From assembly GCF_000724545.1 (NCBI RefSeq), contig NZ_JHBV01000011.1, positions 1 to 38,657 on the forward strand: a DNA stretch of 38,657 bases, read 5' to 3'. Positions 18,754 to 26,970 of this stretch are shown piece after piece (positions within the stretch are counted from its first letter, which is position 1; every line of letters starts with the position of its first letter). The notes below the pieces were generated by a model, which saw only the letters and a program-made list of their open reading frames with translations, searched no databases and had not been told where the DNA came from. Made by a program: the position numbers and the translations under genes. Origin of the DNA: Aureispira sp. CCB-QB1. GTDB taxonomy: Bacteria; Bacteroidota; Bacteroidia; Chitinophagales; Saprospiraceae.

Positions 18754-20220
18754 ATGAACACCATAATTAAACACCTCTATACTGAATTACCTATCGCTAA
18801 CAAAAAACAAGTTTATCTTGATTTTCAGCAATCGCCCAAAATGTTGCTGTACTTAGATTTGCTAGAAGGCTCCCAAAAAATATCTACTCAAAAGGCCGTT
18901 GCAACAATTTATAAAGAGGAGCGGGAGCTTGTTGATGATAAAGTCTTAATCAATCGGTTTTATAAATTAAGGAGCAAATTACATTTATATTTGCTAAATC
19001 AAATAAAAGACCACCCCAATTCTTTAACAAAGGAAGAAAAAGAGTTGGCGTTTTTGCGGTTATTAGTTCTGAAAAATGAACACCAAGATGCCATGAAAAA
19101 GTTAAAAGTTCTAGAGCAAAAATGTTGGGACGATAATTTATTTGAGTTATTGCCAGAGGTGTTTCGATTAATCAAAAGCGCTATGCACGCTTATCAACCT
19201 AGCAATAGAGAAATTTTAGATTATATAAAAAAGGCAGATTTGGCAGCAGAGTTACTTTATAATTTACAGTGGTTTCAGAATCAAATTACTGGATTTAGTG
19301 CGAATTATTATACTGTAAATGATGATAAATCATTGCAAGATTATTATAAATCTACGATGAATAAAATGCGTAGAAAGTCAAAGGTATTCAAAGATTTTCC
19401 CAGATTTACACTAATATACCATTACACCGCTTTTTGTATTGGCTGCCAATTGGGAGCGGTAACAGCTGCTATTAGCAATATTTTGTCTCGCCATCTGAAC
19501 AAATTGCGGGAATTACTAGAACAGTACCCCAATATGCCGATGAATATTTATGTGCCTCACCACAGGCTTGCCAATTTGGATTTTACTTACTTACAGGAAG
19601 CCATGTATTGGTATAATCGGCAAAAACCTAAAAAAAGTTTTGCTTGTATTTTACAAAGTCGACAAATTAGAATGGAAAATCCGAATGTTTATTTTAAAAC
19701 AATGGAAGGAACATTAAATAATATTGTCTTGTGTTGTATGTATGCCAAAGAAGCGGAGGTAGCACTGGAGTATATTGAGATGATTAAAGAGTTTCAAATT
19801 TCTAATAATGCTGTTGAAGAAGACATTCCTTACTTTATCTACGAAGCTGCTAATTATGTGTCGGGGTATCCTACTATCAAGCATTCTGAACCAGATCGGT
19901 TGATAAAACTTTGTCAACGTTTTTTGCCAAAAATAGGAGAGGAGTTAACTTGGATGTATGAGACAGTTGGTGGCTTTTGTTTATTGTATGGTTTTTGGGA
20001 TGTATGTGAGGAACTTTTGACAAGCCGAGCTATTGTGAAAGATCAAATGATAAAAGAAGTAAGTGTATCACTCTTGGATTTATTGCAATTGGTCAAGGCG
20101 AAAAATCATCAAGGAATTAGAGAATTTATTTATACTATAAATCAGTTGATTAAAGAGAATAAGGCAGTTGCTGAAGTAAGTTACCTAAATTCTTTAAAAG
20201 AAATTGCCAATCATTTTTGA
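18754..20220 (+). CDS. Unrecognised, predicted all-helical cytoplasmic protein
   Basis: 488 residues, no signal peptide or membrane helix. The sequence is almost entirely helix-forming, with many Leu/Lys/Glu heptad-like stretches and paired helices that look like a degenerate TPR/alpha-solenoid (LRLLVLKNEHQDAMKKL, VLCCMYAKEAEVALEYIEMI). It contains a helix pair, VLEQKCWDDNLFELLPEVF, that resembles the first TPR helices of the CHAT proteins at the right of the window (LQEKCW..LDSVAIDIYEDIF). No catalytic motif seen. Monocistronic: terminator before it, about 470 bases of mostly empty DNA after it. I do not recognise a family; scaffold or protein-interaction role is a guess. Confidence 0.75.
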   Translation: MNTIIKHLYTELPIANKKQVYLDFQQSPKMLLYLDLLEGSQKISTQKAVATIYKEERELVDDKVLINRFYKLRSKLHLYLLNQIKDHPNSLTKEEKELAFLRLLVLKNEHQDAMKKLKVLEQKCWDDNLFELLPEVFRLIKSAMHAYQPSNREILDYIKKADLAAELLYNLQWFQNQITGFSANYYTVNDDKSLQDYYKSTMNKMRRKSKVFKDFPRFTLIYHYTAFCIGCQLGAVTAAISNILSRHLNKLRELLEQYPNMPMNIYVPHHRLANLDFTYLQEAMYWYNRQKPKKSFACILQSRQIRMENPNVYFKTMEGTLNNIVLCCMYAKEAEVALEYIEMIKEFQISNNAVEEDIPYFIYEAANYVSGYPTIKHSEPDRLIKLCQRFLPKIGEELTWMYETVGGFCLLYGFWDVCEELLTSRAIVKDQMIKEVSVSLLDLLQLVKAKNHQGIREFIYTINQLIKENKAVAEVSYLNSLKEIANHF

Positions 20221-20687
20221 TTATTATAATAAACCAACCACTATACTGAAGATGAAAAATTATAAAAAAATCATCTTGTATCAATTGATTTCGTAAAATT
20301 GCTAGTGCTTAGTTAGCTGCGCTGTTAAAATAGAGTATCGAGTAACGATAAATGTATTCCCAGTTTTTAAAATTTAAGTGGGGCTTTTAGCCATTCTATT
20401 TGTTTTATTCGTGTTCTAATAATACGGTTACCCAACTGTGAGCAACCTTGATGACAAATAAAATTCTTTTTAAAAAGCAAAAATAACTTTTGTGGCAGTG
20501 CCCTAAAGGGGGGGATCTGTTTTTTGTTGTGTGATTGTGCCCAAATAAGGCAATTTAAAATAATAGATAGGAATGCTATAAATAGGATTAACTTATGTTT
20601 TTTCTTCAAAAATTTATAGTTTAGCATTCGACTATTAATATAGAACCATATCATGAGGTTTTAGACATACAATTAAAAACAAAACAG
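20221..20687. other. Intergenic region before the CoA-transferase operon
   Basis: Holds the leader of the CoA-transferase genes and, on the minus strand, one doubtful short ORF listed separately. No clean promoter or terminator seen. Confidence 0.4.
20367..20627 (-). CDS. Possible short secreted basic peptide (doubtful)
   Basis: Reading from the ATG at 20627 gives 86 residues: a Lys-rich start, a hydrophobic stretch ([20 protein letters not shown]) that would pass as a signal peptide, then a short strongly basic region with two Cys (FICHQGC). A longer start at 20654 adds nine residues. There is no recognisable family, and it lies opposite the leader of the CoA-transferase genes, so it may be chance in AT-rich DNA. 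Confidence 0.25.
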   Translation of the reverse strand: MLNYKFLKKKHKLILFIAFLSIILNCLIWAQSHNKKQIPPFRALPQKLFLLFKKNFICHQGCSQLGNRIIRTRIKQIEWLKAPLKF

Positions 20688-21380
20688 ATGAATAAAGTAG
20701 TGGCAAATGCCGAAGAAGCAATTCAAGGAATTGAGGATAATATGACCTTAATGTTGGGAGGCTTTGGGTTGTGTGGTATTCCCGAAAACTGCATTACTGC
20801 TTTGGTAAAAGCAGGCGTAAAAGGACTTACTTGTATCTCCAATAATGCTGGTGTTGATGATTTTGGAATTGGCTTGATGCTGAAGCAACGCCAAGTTAAA
20901 AAAATGATGTCCTCGTATGTTGGTGAAAATGCAGAGTTTGAACGCCAATTGTTGAGTGGAGAATTAGAGGTCGATTTGATACCTCAAGGAACATTAGCAG
21001 AGCGTATACGTGCTGGTGGAGCGGGTATTCCTGCTTTTTATACAGCAACTGGTTTTGGAACAGAAGTAGCCGAAGGAAAAGATGTTAAGTATTTTGATGG
21101 ACGTCCTTATATCATGGAAACAGCTCTACATGCAGATTTTGCAATTGTAAAAGCATGGAAAGGAGATACTCATGGAAATCTAATTTTTAAAGGAACGGCA
21201 CGGAACTTTAACCCTATGATGGCTAGAGCTGGAAAGGTGACGATTGTAGAAGTAGAAGAGTTGTTAGAACCAGGGGAATTGGATCCTAATTATATTCATG
21301 TGCCTGGAGTATATGTACAACGAATCTTCAAAGGTGAAAACTACGAAAAACGTATTGAACAGCGTACGGTGAGAGGATAG
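20688..21380 (+). CDS. scoA: 3-oxoacid CoA-transferase subunit A
   Basis: 230 residues, complete. The CoA-binding region [13 protein letters not shown] (24-36) and [35 protein letters not shown] and [11 protein letters not shown] are diagnostic of the alpha subunit of succinyl-CoA:3-ketoacid CoA-transferase. With subunit B it moves CoA from succinyl-CoA to acetoacetate (ketone-body use) or acts on 3-oxoadipate. The first reading fits the nearby acetyl-CoA-producing genes; an oxoadipate role linked to the paa genes is possible. Followed after 56 bases by subunit B. Confidence 0.94.
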   Translation: MNKVVANAEEAIQGIEDNMTLMLGGFGLCGIPENCITALVKAGVKGLTCISNNAGVDDFGIGLMLKQRQVKKMMSSYVGENAEFERQLLSGELEVDLIPQGTLAERIRAGGAGIPAFYTATGFGTEVAEGKDVKYFDGRPYIMETALHADFAIVKAWKGDTHGNLIFKGTARNFNPMMARAGKVTIVEVEELLEPGELDPNYIHVPGVYVQRIFKGENYEKRIEQRTVRG

Positions 21381-21436
21381 TGTAATTGAGATAGGATGAA
21401 AATAGTTGGATTTTCAAATTGACAAATCGAAAAAAA

Positions 21437-22099
21437 ATGGCTTTAGATAAAAATGGCATTGCCAAGCGCATTGCAAAAGAATTAGAAGATGGTTACTATG
21501 TAAATTTAGGAATAGGCATTCCTACTTTAGTAGCCAATTATATCCCTGAAGGAATTCAAGTGTTTCTTCAATCTGAAAATGGTTTGTTGGGAATGGGTCC
21601 TTTTCCAACAGAAGAAAACGTAGACGCAGATTTAATTAATGCAGGAAAACAAACCGTGACTACTTTGCCTGGGGCAGCTTTGTTTAGCTCTGCACAGAGC
21701 TTTGAAATGATTCGTGGTGGACATATAGATTTGACGGTTTTAGGAGCCATGGAAGTGGCTCAGAATGGAGACATAGCAAACTGGAAAATTCCTGGAAAAA
21801 TGGTGAAAGGAATGGGAGGAGCGATGGATTTGGTAGCAGCAGCACGCAATATTATCGTTGCGATGCAACATACCAATAGAAAAGGAGAATCAAAACTATT
21901 AAAGTCTTGTACTTTGCCTTTGACAGGGGTTAATTGTATCAAAAAAGTAGTTACTGATTTGGCAATGCTAGAAATCAAGGATGGTGCCTTTCATCTTTTA
22001 GAACGTGCTCCTGGTGTTTCGATAGAAGAAATTCAAGCAAAAACAGAAGGAAAATTGGTGATTCCAGAAGGTGGCGTACCCGAAATGGATATTGATTAA
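21437..22099 (+). CDS. scoB: 3-oxoacid CoA-transferase subunit B
   Basis: 220 residues from the ATG at 21437; an in-frame TTG at 21419 is not needed. The catalytic Glu47 lies in [12 protein letters not shown], the site that forms the glutamyl-CoA thioester. [49 protein letters not shown] and [14 protein letters not shown] are the classical beta-subunit blocks. Ends with [13 protein letters not shown]. Forms the heteromer with subunit A; same transcript, closed by the hairpin at 22114. Confidence 0.95.
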   Translation: MALDKNGIAKRIAKELEDGYYVNLGIGIPTLVANYIPEGIQVFLQSENGLLGMGPFPTEENVDADLINAGKQTVTTLPGAALFSSAQSFEMIRGGHIDLTVLGAMEVAQNGDIANWKIPGKMVKGMGGAMDLVAAARNIIVAMQHTNRKGESKLLKSCTLPLTGVNCIKKVVTDLAMLEIKDGAFHLLERAPGVSIEEIQAKTEGKLVIPEGGVPEMDID

Positions 22100-22113
22100 A
22101 AGAAAAGATAACT

Positions 22114-22140
22114 AGGTAGTTCTTTTAGAGCTACCTTTTT
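22114..22140 (+). terminator. Rho-independent terminator of the CoA-transferase operon
   Basis: A 9-bp stem with one G-U pair (22114-22122 with 22128-22136), 5-base loop, then T residues. Confidence 0.8.
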
Positions 22141-22335
22141 CAGTAGAAACTCTATTGAGTTGATTACAACAAGAAAAATAAAAACTATTACAGAAAAAAA
22201 CAGAGAGTTGTTTTGTCTTTGTATTAGAATCTATATCTTAGCAGCTGATAATCCACTTACTTAAAAATGTCTATACACAAGTTTGACACTGTTGTTAACT
22301 TGGTGACTTGGGCGGATGATCACGCAAAAAAACGC

Positions 22336-22358
22336 ACACTAATTTGTTATATTAGTGT
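22336..22358. promoter_or_regulatory. Perfect 8-bp inverted repeat upstream of pdhA
   Basis: ACACTAAT (22336-22343) and ATTAGTGT (22351-22358) flank a 7-base spacer, 45 bases before the pdhA ATG. The place and symmetry suit a dimeric repressor/activator site, or a small leader hairpin. No known operator recognised. Confidence 0.4.
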
Positions 22359-22402
22359 TATCTCAAAAACTAACTACTTATCAGATAAATTGTCATTAAG
22401 CT

Positions 22403-23416
22403 ATGGCTAAAAGAAAAACAACTAAGTCTAAAACGTTTTCAAAAGAAACTTATTTAGAATGGTATGAGTTGATGTTGCGCATTCGCAAATTTGAGGAACG
22501 TGCCAATTTGATGTATTTCCAAAAGAAAATTAGAGGATTTTTGCACCTATGTATTGGTCAAGAAGCCGTATATGCTGGTATGAAAACAGCAACTCGCCCA
22601 ACAGATGCTTGGATCACGGCTTACCGCCAACACGGAGCAGCAATGGCGAAAGGTGTTGATAGCAATTCTGCAATGGCTGAATTGTATGGAAAATATACAG
22701 GAAATGTAAAAGGAAAAGGAGGTTCAATGCACTTCTTTTCTGCCGAACATCGTTTTTATGGCGGTCACGGAATTGTAGGTGGTCAAATTGGTTTGGGAGC
22801 AGGGATTGCTTTTGCAGATAAGTACAAAGAAAACGATAATGTGACTTTTTGTATGTTTGGGGACGGTGCTTGTCGTCAAGGGATCTTGCACGAAACGTTT
22901 AATATGGCAATGACTTGGAAGTTACCTGTTGTGTTTATTTGTGAAAATAACTTTTACGCTATGGGAACTTCAGTAGAACGTACTTCTAACGTTACTGACA
23001 TCTATAAATTGGGTTTAGGGTATGATATGCCAAGCAAGCAAATTGATGGTATGAATGTAGAAGTTGTACACAATGAAATTGCCGCAGCAGCAGAACATTG
23101 TCGTTCTGGGAAAGGGCCAATATTCTTGGAAATTAGAACTTATCGCTACAAAGGTCACTCTATGTCTGACCCTGCTAAATATAGAACAAAGGAGGAAGAA
23201 AAAGAGTACAAAGACAAAGATCCTATCAATATTATCGAAGCAGCTTTGTTGAAGAAAAAGCACGCAACAGCAGAGGATATTGATAACATCAAAGCAAAAG
23301 TAAAAGAAGAAATTGATGCTGCCGTGAAATTTGCTGAGGAATCAGAATTTCCACCCGCAGAAGAAATTTATACCGATAATTATGAGCAACAAGATTATCC
23401 ATTCATTGTTGACTAA
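22403..23416 (+). CDS. pdhA: Pyruvate dehydrogenase E1 component, alpha subunit
   Basis: 337 residues, normal length for the heterotetrameric E1 alpha. HLCIGQEAVYAG, AYRQHGAAMAKG, KGKGGSMHFF and GGHGIVGGQI are E1 alpha blocks. The thiamine diphosphate motif runs from GDGA (153-156) to ENN (181-183), and the loop YRYKGHSMSDPAKYRTKEE follows. With E1 beta it decarboxylates pyruvate and passes the acetyl group to lipoyl-E2. The beta subunit gene is not next to it; a strong terminator follows directly, so alpha is expressed alone here. A branched-chain or acetoin E1 is less likely, since the sequence is of the pyruvate type. Confidence 0.92.
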   Translation: MAKRKTTKSKTFSKETYLEWYELMLRIRKFEERANLMYFQKKIRGFLHLCIGQEAVYAGMKTATRPTDAWITAYRQHGAAMAKGVDSNSAMAELYGKYTGNVKGKGGSMHFFSAEHRFYGGHGIVGGQIGLGAGIAFADKYKENDNVTFCMFGDGACRQGILHETFNMAMTWKLPVVFICENNFYAMGTSVERTSNVTDIYKLGLGYDMPSKQIDGMNVEVVHNEIAAAAEHCRSGKGPIFLEIRTYRYKGHSMSDPAKYRTKEEEKEYKDKDPINIIEAALLKKKHATAEDIDNIKAKVKEEIDAAVKFAEESEFPPAEEIYTDNYEQQDYPFIVD

Positions 23417-23462
23417 TCATCGCTTACTATTTGTTTAGTTTTTGCAAAAAATAAAGCATGAG

Positions 23463-23498
23463 AACCGATTGAGATGTTTAAATCTCAATCGGTTTTTT
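23463..23498 (+). terminator. Rho-independent terminator of pdhA
   Basis: A 13-bp perfect stem, AACCGATTGAGAT (23463-23475) with 23482-23494, 6-base loop, followed by six T residues. Confidence 0.92.
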
Positions 23499-23914
23499 AT
23501 TGTGTGCAGTTATGAACGTTCTAATTCATCTTAGTCACTATGTTTGTCTAGAAATATCAATGTTATTAGTTCGTTGATTAGCTTTGCTGTTACTCTGTGA
23601 ACAACTTATCTGTGCTACTAGCGCTTATTTAACAACTGTTGGATTTTAGAAGGCTGTTGATTTAACCAAGTTAGAAACATTGGCTATTTTTTTGAGACTC
23701 TCTTTTAGAGAAGAGATCAGCTGCTGTTTCAATAGTATTTTGTGTGATTTTTGAATGCTTTATAAAGCAAAAGTAGTAAAAGAAGCAAAAAATAGGCAGA
23801 CTTGTCTGTTTTGTTTGCCTTTGAGTAATTATGCATAAATATAGTTTAAGGGATAAAATTTAATATTAAGGGGAAATTTTGGGGTAAAAAAAATCAATAG
23901 GTCAAAACTTTGTT
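23499..23914. other. Intergenic stretch, no supported gene
   Basis: AT-rich, no gene on either strand. Only short imperfect inverted repeats are visible. Confidence 0.45.
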
Positions 23915-23922
23915 TATCTTTG
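23915..23922 (+). promoter_or_regulatory. Candidate -7 promoter element (TATCTTTG)
   Basis: Exact TAnnTTTG match 51 bases before the ATG at 23973. It argues against the in-frame TTG at 23910 as a start, since transcription would begin downstream of it. No good -33 TTG. Confidence 0.5.
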
Positions 23923-23972
23923 CACACAAATTTAATTTAAGAATAAGAGAACTTAGATACAGTAACACGATT

Positions 23973-24659
23973 ATGGCAAACGAAGAATATACTGAAATTC
24001 AGGATCTTACAGCAGATCAGTTAAAAGAAAAAGCAAATAACGTTTTTGAAGAAAATAAAACACTTATAGTAGGTGTTATAGGCGGACTGCTTATATTGAT
24101 AGTTGCGCTTTATGTGTATACTCAATTATATAAGAACCCTCGTGAAGCTTCAGCACAAGAGGAGCTATACAAGGCAAATATAGAAATGAAGCGCGATTCT
24201 TTTACGATTGCACTAAAAGGAAGAAATGTTCCTGGTCAAGCCAACAACTTTATTGGTTATGTCGGTATTATTCAAGATTATAGTGGTACTCCTGCTGCTA
24301 ACTTAGCACATTATTATGCTGGGCTTTCTTCTTTGAGAATTGGACAGCCTCAATTGGCTTTAGATTATCTTTCTAACTTTAGTGGAGAAGAATTGCTTCA
24401 AACACAAGCATACACAATGATGGGAGATGCTGCTTCTGAATTGAATGATTTTGATGCTGCTTTGGGATATTATAAGCAAGCTGCTAGCAATACAGAGAAC
24501 TTATCATTGGCTTTATATGCTAAGCACAAAGCAGGTCGTTTGATGGAGCATCAAAGCAATAAAGAAGAGGCTAAAAAATTCTATCAAGAAATTATGAATG
24601 CTGACCAACAAATAGGAGAAACATTGGGAGCAGATAAAGATTTGATTCGTTTAAAATAG
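23973..24659 (+). CDS. Membrane-anchored TPR protein (YfgM-like)
   Basis: 228 residues from the ATG at 23973. A polar N-terminus (about 30 residues) is followed by a single membrane helix (31-50) and a soluble region with tandem TPR-like helices (AHYYAGLSSLRIGQPQLALDYL, YTMMGDAASELNDFDAALGYYKQA, AKHKAGRLMEHQSNKEEAKKFY). This N-in, C-out arrangement is that of YfgM-type proteins, which in E. coli contact the Sec translocon and periplasmic chaperones. Whether the Bacteroidota protein does the same is inference. The gene has its own promoter and a strong terminator, so it is not strictly in an operon with ribH. Confidence 0.82.
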   Translation: MANEEYTEIQDLTADQLKEKANNVFEENKTLIVGVIGGLLILIVALYVYTQLYKNPREASAQEELYKANIEMKRDSFTIALKGRNVPGQANNFIGYVGIIQDYSGTPAANLAHYYAGLSSLRIGQPQLALDYLSNFSGEELLQTQAYTMMGDAASELNDFDAALGYYKQAASNTENLSLALYAKHKAGRLMEHQSNKEEAKKFYQEIMNADQQIGETLGADKDLIRLK

Positions 24660-24700
24660 TTCGCTAATTTAATCGTACTATTTCGAAAAATATAGAACCA

Positions 24701-24746
24701 AAAGGTAAGATTAGCTATTATAATTAGTGTTAATCTTACCTTTTTT
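24701..24746 (+). terminator. Rho-independent terminator of the TPR gene
   Basis: A 13-bp perfect stem, AAAGGTAAGATTA (24701-24713) with 24731-24743, followed by T residues. Confidence 0.9.
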
Positions 24747-24903
24747 ATTTGGGGCTATTTGAATTGCGATGGTTTGTTGGGATAAAGTTGTTGAGCAGTA
24801 GCCAATTTTATTCTAAATAAAACTATTGTCTAAAATAGTAGCAGCGCAGCTAACTATTACTAAAAATAATCAGTTGTATTAAACTATTAAAATATACCTA
24901 AGA

Positions 24904-25425
24904 ATGAGTAGCGCAGACAAAAATTTATCATCTTATGATGAGAGTACTTTACCATCCGCAGAGCAGTTAAAATTTGGAATTGTTGTTGCCGATTGGAACG
25001 AAAAAATTACCCACGCTTTGTACGAAGGGTGTTACGATACTTTGATAAAACATGGGGCGAAAGCTGAAAATATCCATACCATTCAAGTGCCAGGAACCTT
25101 TGAACTACCTCAAGGTGCCCGTATTCTTAATAAAAATAGAACGGTTGATGCTACAATTTGTATCGGTTGTGTCATCAAAGGAGAAACAAGCCACAATGAA
25201 TATATTAATATGTCTGTTGCTCAAGGGTTACAAAATATGGCAATAGCAACTAGTAAGCCTTTTATTTTTGGAGTACTAACACCAAATAGCATGGAACAAG
25301 CATTGGACCGAGCAGGAGGGAAGTATGGCAACAAGGGAGTCGAAGCTGCAGTAACTGCACTAAGAATGGCGGGACTAAGCTCTGAATTAGAAGGTGAAGG
25401 AAACTCTATCGGATTCGGCAAATAA
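24904..25425 (+). CDS. ribH: 6,7-dimethyl-8-ribityllumazine synthase
   Basis: 173 residues. Joins the pyrimidine intermediate and 3,4-dihydroxy-2-butanone 4-phosphate in the penultimate step of riboflavin synthesis. Conserved blocks are FGIVVADWNEKIT, VPGTFELPQGA, CIGCVIKGETSH with the catalytic His97, and GVLTPNSMEQALDRAGG, plus NKGVEAAVTALRM. The active-site segment reads GETSHNEY where most family members have an aromatic residue right after the His (GETxHFDY-like); the His is kept. Stand-alone location, away from other rib genes, as is common in Bacteroidota. Confidence 0.95.
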   Translation: MSSADKNLSSYDESTLPSAEQLKFGIVVADWNEKITHALYEGCYDTLIKHGAKAENIHTIQVPGTFELPQGARILNKNRTVDATICIGCVIKGETSHNEYINMSVAQGLQNMAIATSKPFIFGVLTPNSMEQALDRAGGKYGNKGVEAAVTALRMAGLSSELEGEGNSIGFGK

Positions 25426-25426
25426 A

Positions 25427-25446
25427 AAAGACTATTCTATGTCTTT
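25427..25446 (+). terminator. Weak hairpin after ribH
   Basis: AAAGAC (25427-25432) with GTCTTT (25441-25446), 8-base loop, a short stem without a clean T tract. Confidence 0.35.
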
Positions 25447-25524
25447 AATAATGAGCAGGTTTATTAAGTTGATCATCAGTTTAATAGAATTTTAAGGCAT
25501 TAATGTATATTAAAATTAGATTTC

Positions 25525-26388
25525 ATGAAACTAAGTGTTATAGATACAGGATATTTTAAATTAGATGGTGGTGCTATGTTTGGGGTGGTACCTAAGAGCT
25601 TGTGGTCAAAATTAGAGCAACCTGACGAACACAATTTGTGTACTTGGGCAATGCGTTGTTTGTTAGTAGAAACAGCCGACCGAAAAATTATCATTGATAC
25701 AGGAATCGGAAATAAACAATCTGAAAAATTCTTTTCACATTTTCACCCTCATGGTGATGCTACTTTGGTAAAGTCTTTGGCGAACAATGGCTTAACAGTA
25801 GATGATATTACAGACGTATTTTTGACACATTTACACTTTGATCACGTAGGAGGAGCTGTTTTGAAAGATGCAGCTGGGAAATTAATACCAACATTTCCAA
25901 ATGCTACCTATTGGACAAATCAACCACACTACGATTGGGCATTTACACCAAACGCGAGAGAAAAAGCTTCGTTCTTGAAAGAAAACTTTGTTCCTTTGAT
26001 GGAAGAAGGTATATTAAAAATGTTAGAAGCATTGCCCTATGACAAGGTGCTAGATTGGCTGCCTAACTTTGGAGTCGGCTATGCATATGGTCACACAGAA
26101 GCATTGATGACGCCTCGTATTCAGTATCAAGACCGAACCATTATTTATTGCGCAGATTTATTGCCTTCTCCAAGCCACATCAGCATGCCTTATGTGATGG
26201 GCTACGATGTACGTCCTTTGCAAACTTTAACTGAGAAAGAATGGTTTTTGAATAAAGCTGTAGAAGAACAACATATCTTGTTCTTCGAACATGCGCCAGA
26301 AATTGAAGCTTGTACCGTCAAGCGCAACGAAAAGGGGCGTATTGTAGCTGATAAAGTAGGTCGTTTAGCGGACTTTGTTCAATTGTAA
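25525..26388 (+). CDS. MBL-fold metallo-hydrolase (lactonase-like)
   Basis: 287 residues. The metal motif THLHFDHVGG (101-110; His102, His104, Asp106, His107), a further His in YGHTEALM, Asp in IIYCADLLPS and His in FFEHAPEIE complete the two-metal site of the beta-lactamase superfamily. IIIDTGIGNK precedes it. The overall layout is like AHL-lactonase/methyl-parathion-hydrolase type enzymes without signal peptide; hydrolysis of a lactone or ester is likely, exact substrate unknown. Its last 24 bases overlap the end of the pseudouridine synthase gene on the other strand. Confidence 0.88.
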   Translation: MKLSVIDTGYFKLDGGAMFGVVPKSLWSKLEQPDEHNLCTWAMRCLLVETADRKIIIDTGIGNKQSEKFFSHFHPHGDATLVKSLANNGLTVDDITDVFLTHLHFDHVGGAVLKDAAGKLIPTFPNATYWTNQPHYDWAFTPNAREKASFLKENFVPLMEEGILKMLEALPYDKVLDWLPNFGVGYAYGHTEALMTPRIQYQDRTIIYCADLLPSPSHISMPYVMGYDVRPLQTLTEKEWFLNKAVEEQHILFFEHAPEIEACTVKRNEKGRIVADKVGRLADFVQL

Positions 26389-26970
26389 AAGTTTATACAT
26401 TGTTGTTTTGTCTAAGGGACGGACTTCTCCTGGAACCATATCTTGTAGGCTTAAGTCAACAATTTTGGATCGAACTAGACGCAGTGTTGGGAAACCAACA
26501 CTTGCCGTCATTCGACGCACTTGCCTATTTTTACCTTCGATAAGACTAATCTGAAGCCAAGCCGTGGGAATTTCTTTTCGATAACGAATCGGTGGAGTAC
26601 GTTCTGGCAAATTAGGAACGGTATTTAATAAGTGTACTTTAGCTGGCTGCGTACGATATATTTTTTTCTTTAGTTTAATATCAACACCTTGATTTAATTG
26701 TTGAATAGCTTGCTTTGTAGGAATATTGTCAACTTGCACCCAATAGGTTCTCCAGTGTTTGTTTTTAGGATTCAACAGGGCATCTGTCAATTTTTTATCA
26801 TTGGTCAAAATTAACAAACCTTCGCTATCCTTGTCTAACCTTCCAACAGGATAAATATCTTTGTCAAAATCCATTTTCAAATCTGCTAATGTGAGATGAC
26901 TTTCGTGCTCTCTAGAAAATTGAGAAAGCATGCCAAAGGGTTTGTATATAATATAATATTGTGGCGTCAT
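26365..26970 (-). CDS. rRNA large-subunit pseudouridine synthase (RluE/RsuA family)
   Basis: 201 residues. Catalytic Asp46 lies in the family signature PVGRLDKDSEGLLILTND. Starts with YIIYKPFGMLSQF and ends with EGKNRQVRRMTASVGFPTLRLVR, the conserved C-terminal block. There is no S4 domain, as in RluE-like members that modify 23S rRNA. The ATG overlaps the TGA of the upstream TPR-CHAT gene by 4 bases (26967-26970), so translation is probably coupled to it. The 3' end overlaps the convergent MBL-fold gene by 24 bases. The association with a CHAT gene is unexpected for a housekeeping RNA enzyme. Confidence 0.9.
   Translation of the reverse strand: MTPQYYIIYKPFGMLSQFSREHESHLTLADLKMDFDKDIYPVGRLDKDSEGLLILTNDKKLTDALLNPKNKHWRTYWVQVDNIPTKQAIQQLNQGVDIKLKKKIYRTQPAKVHLLNTVPNLPERTPPIRYRKEIPTAWLQISLIEGKNRQVRRMTASVGFPTLRLVRSKIVDLSLQDMVPGEVRPLDKTTMYKLLQLNKVR

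Noticed and set aside
23910-23972. Upstream TTG start for the TPR protein
   Set aside because: It would begin inside or before a TAnnTTTG promoter element and add residues without matching the anchor architecture.
20310-24856. 15-base inverted match (20310-20324 with 24842-24856) as a dispersed repeat
   Set aside because: A single 15-base match within 38 kb is expected by chance on both strands; the flanks differ.
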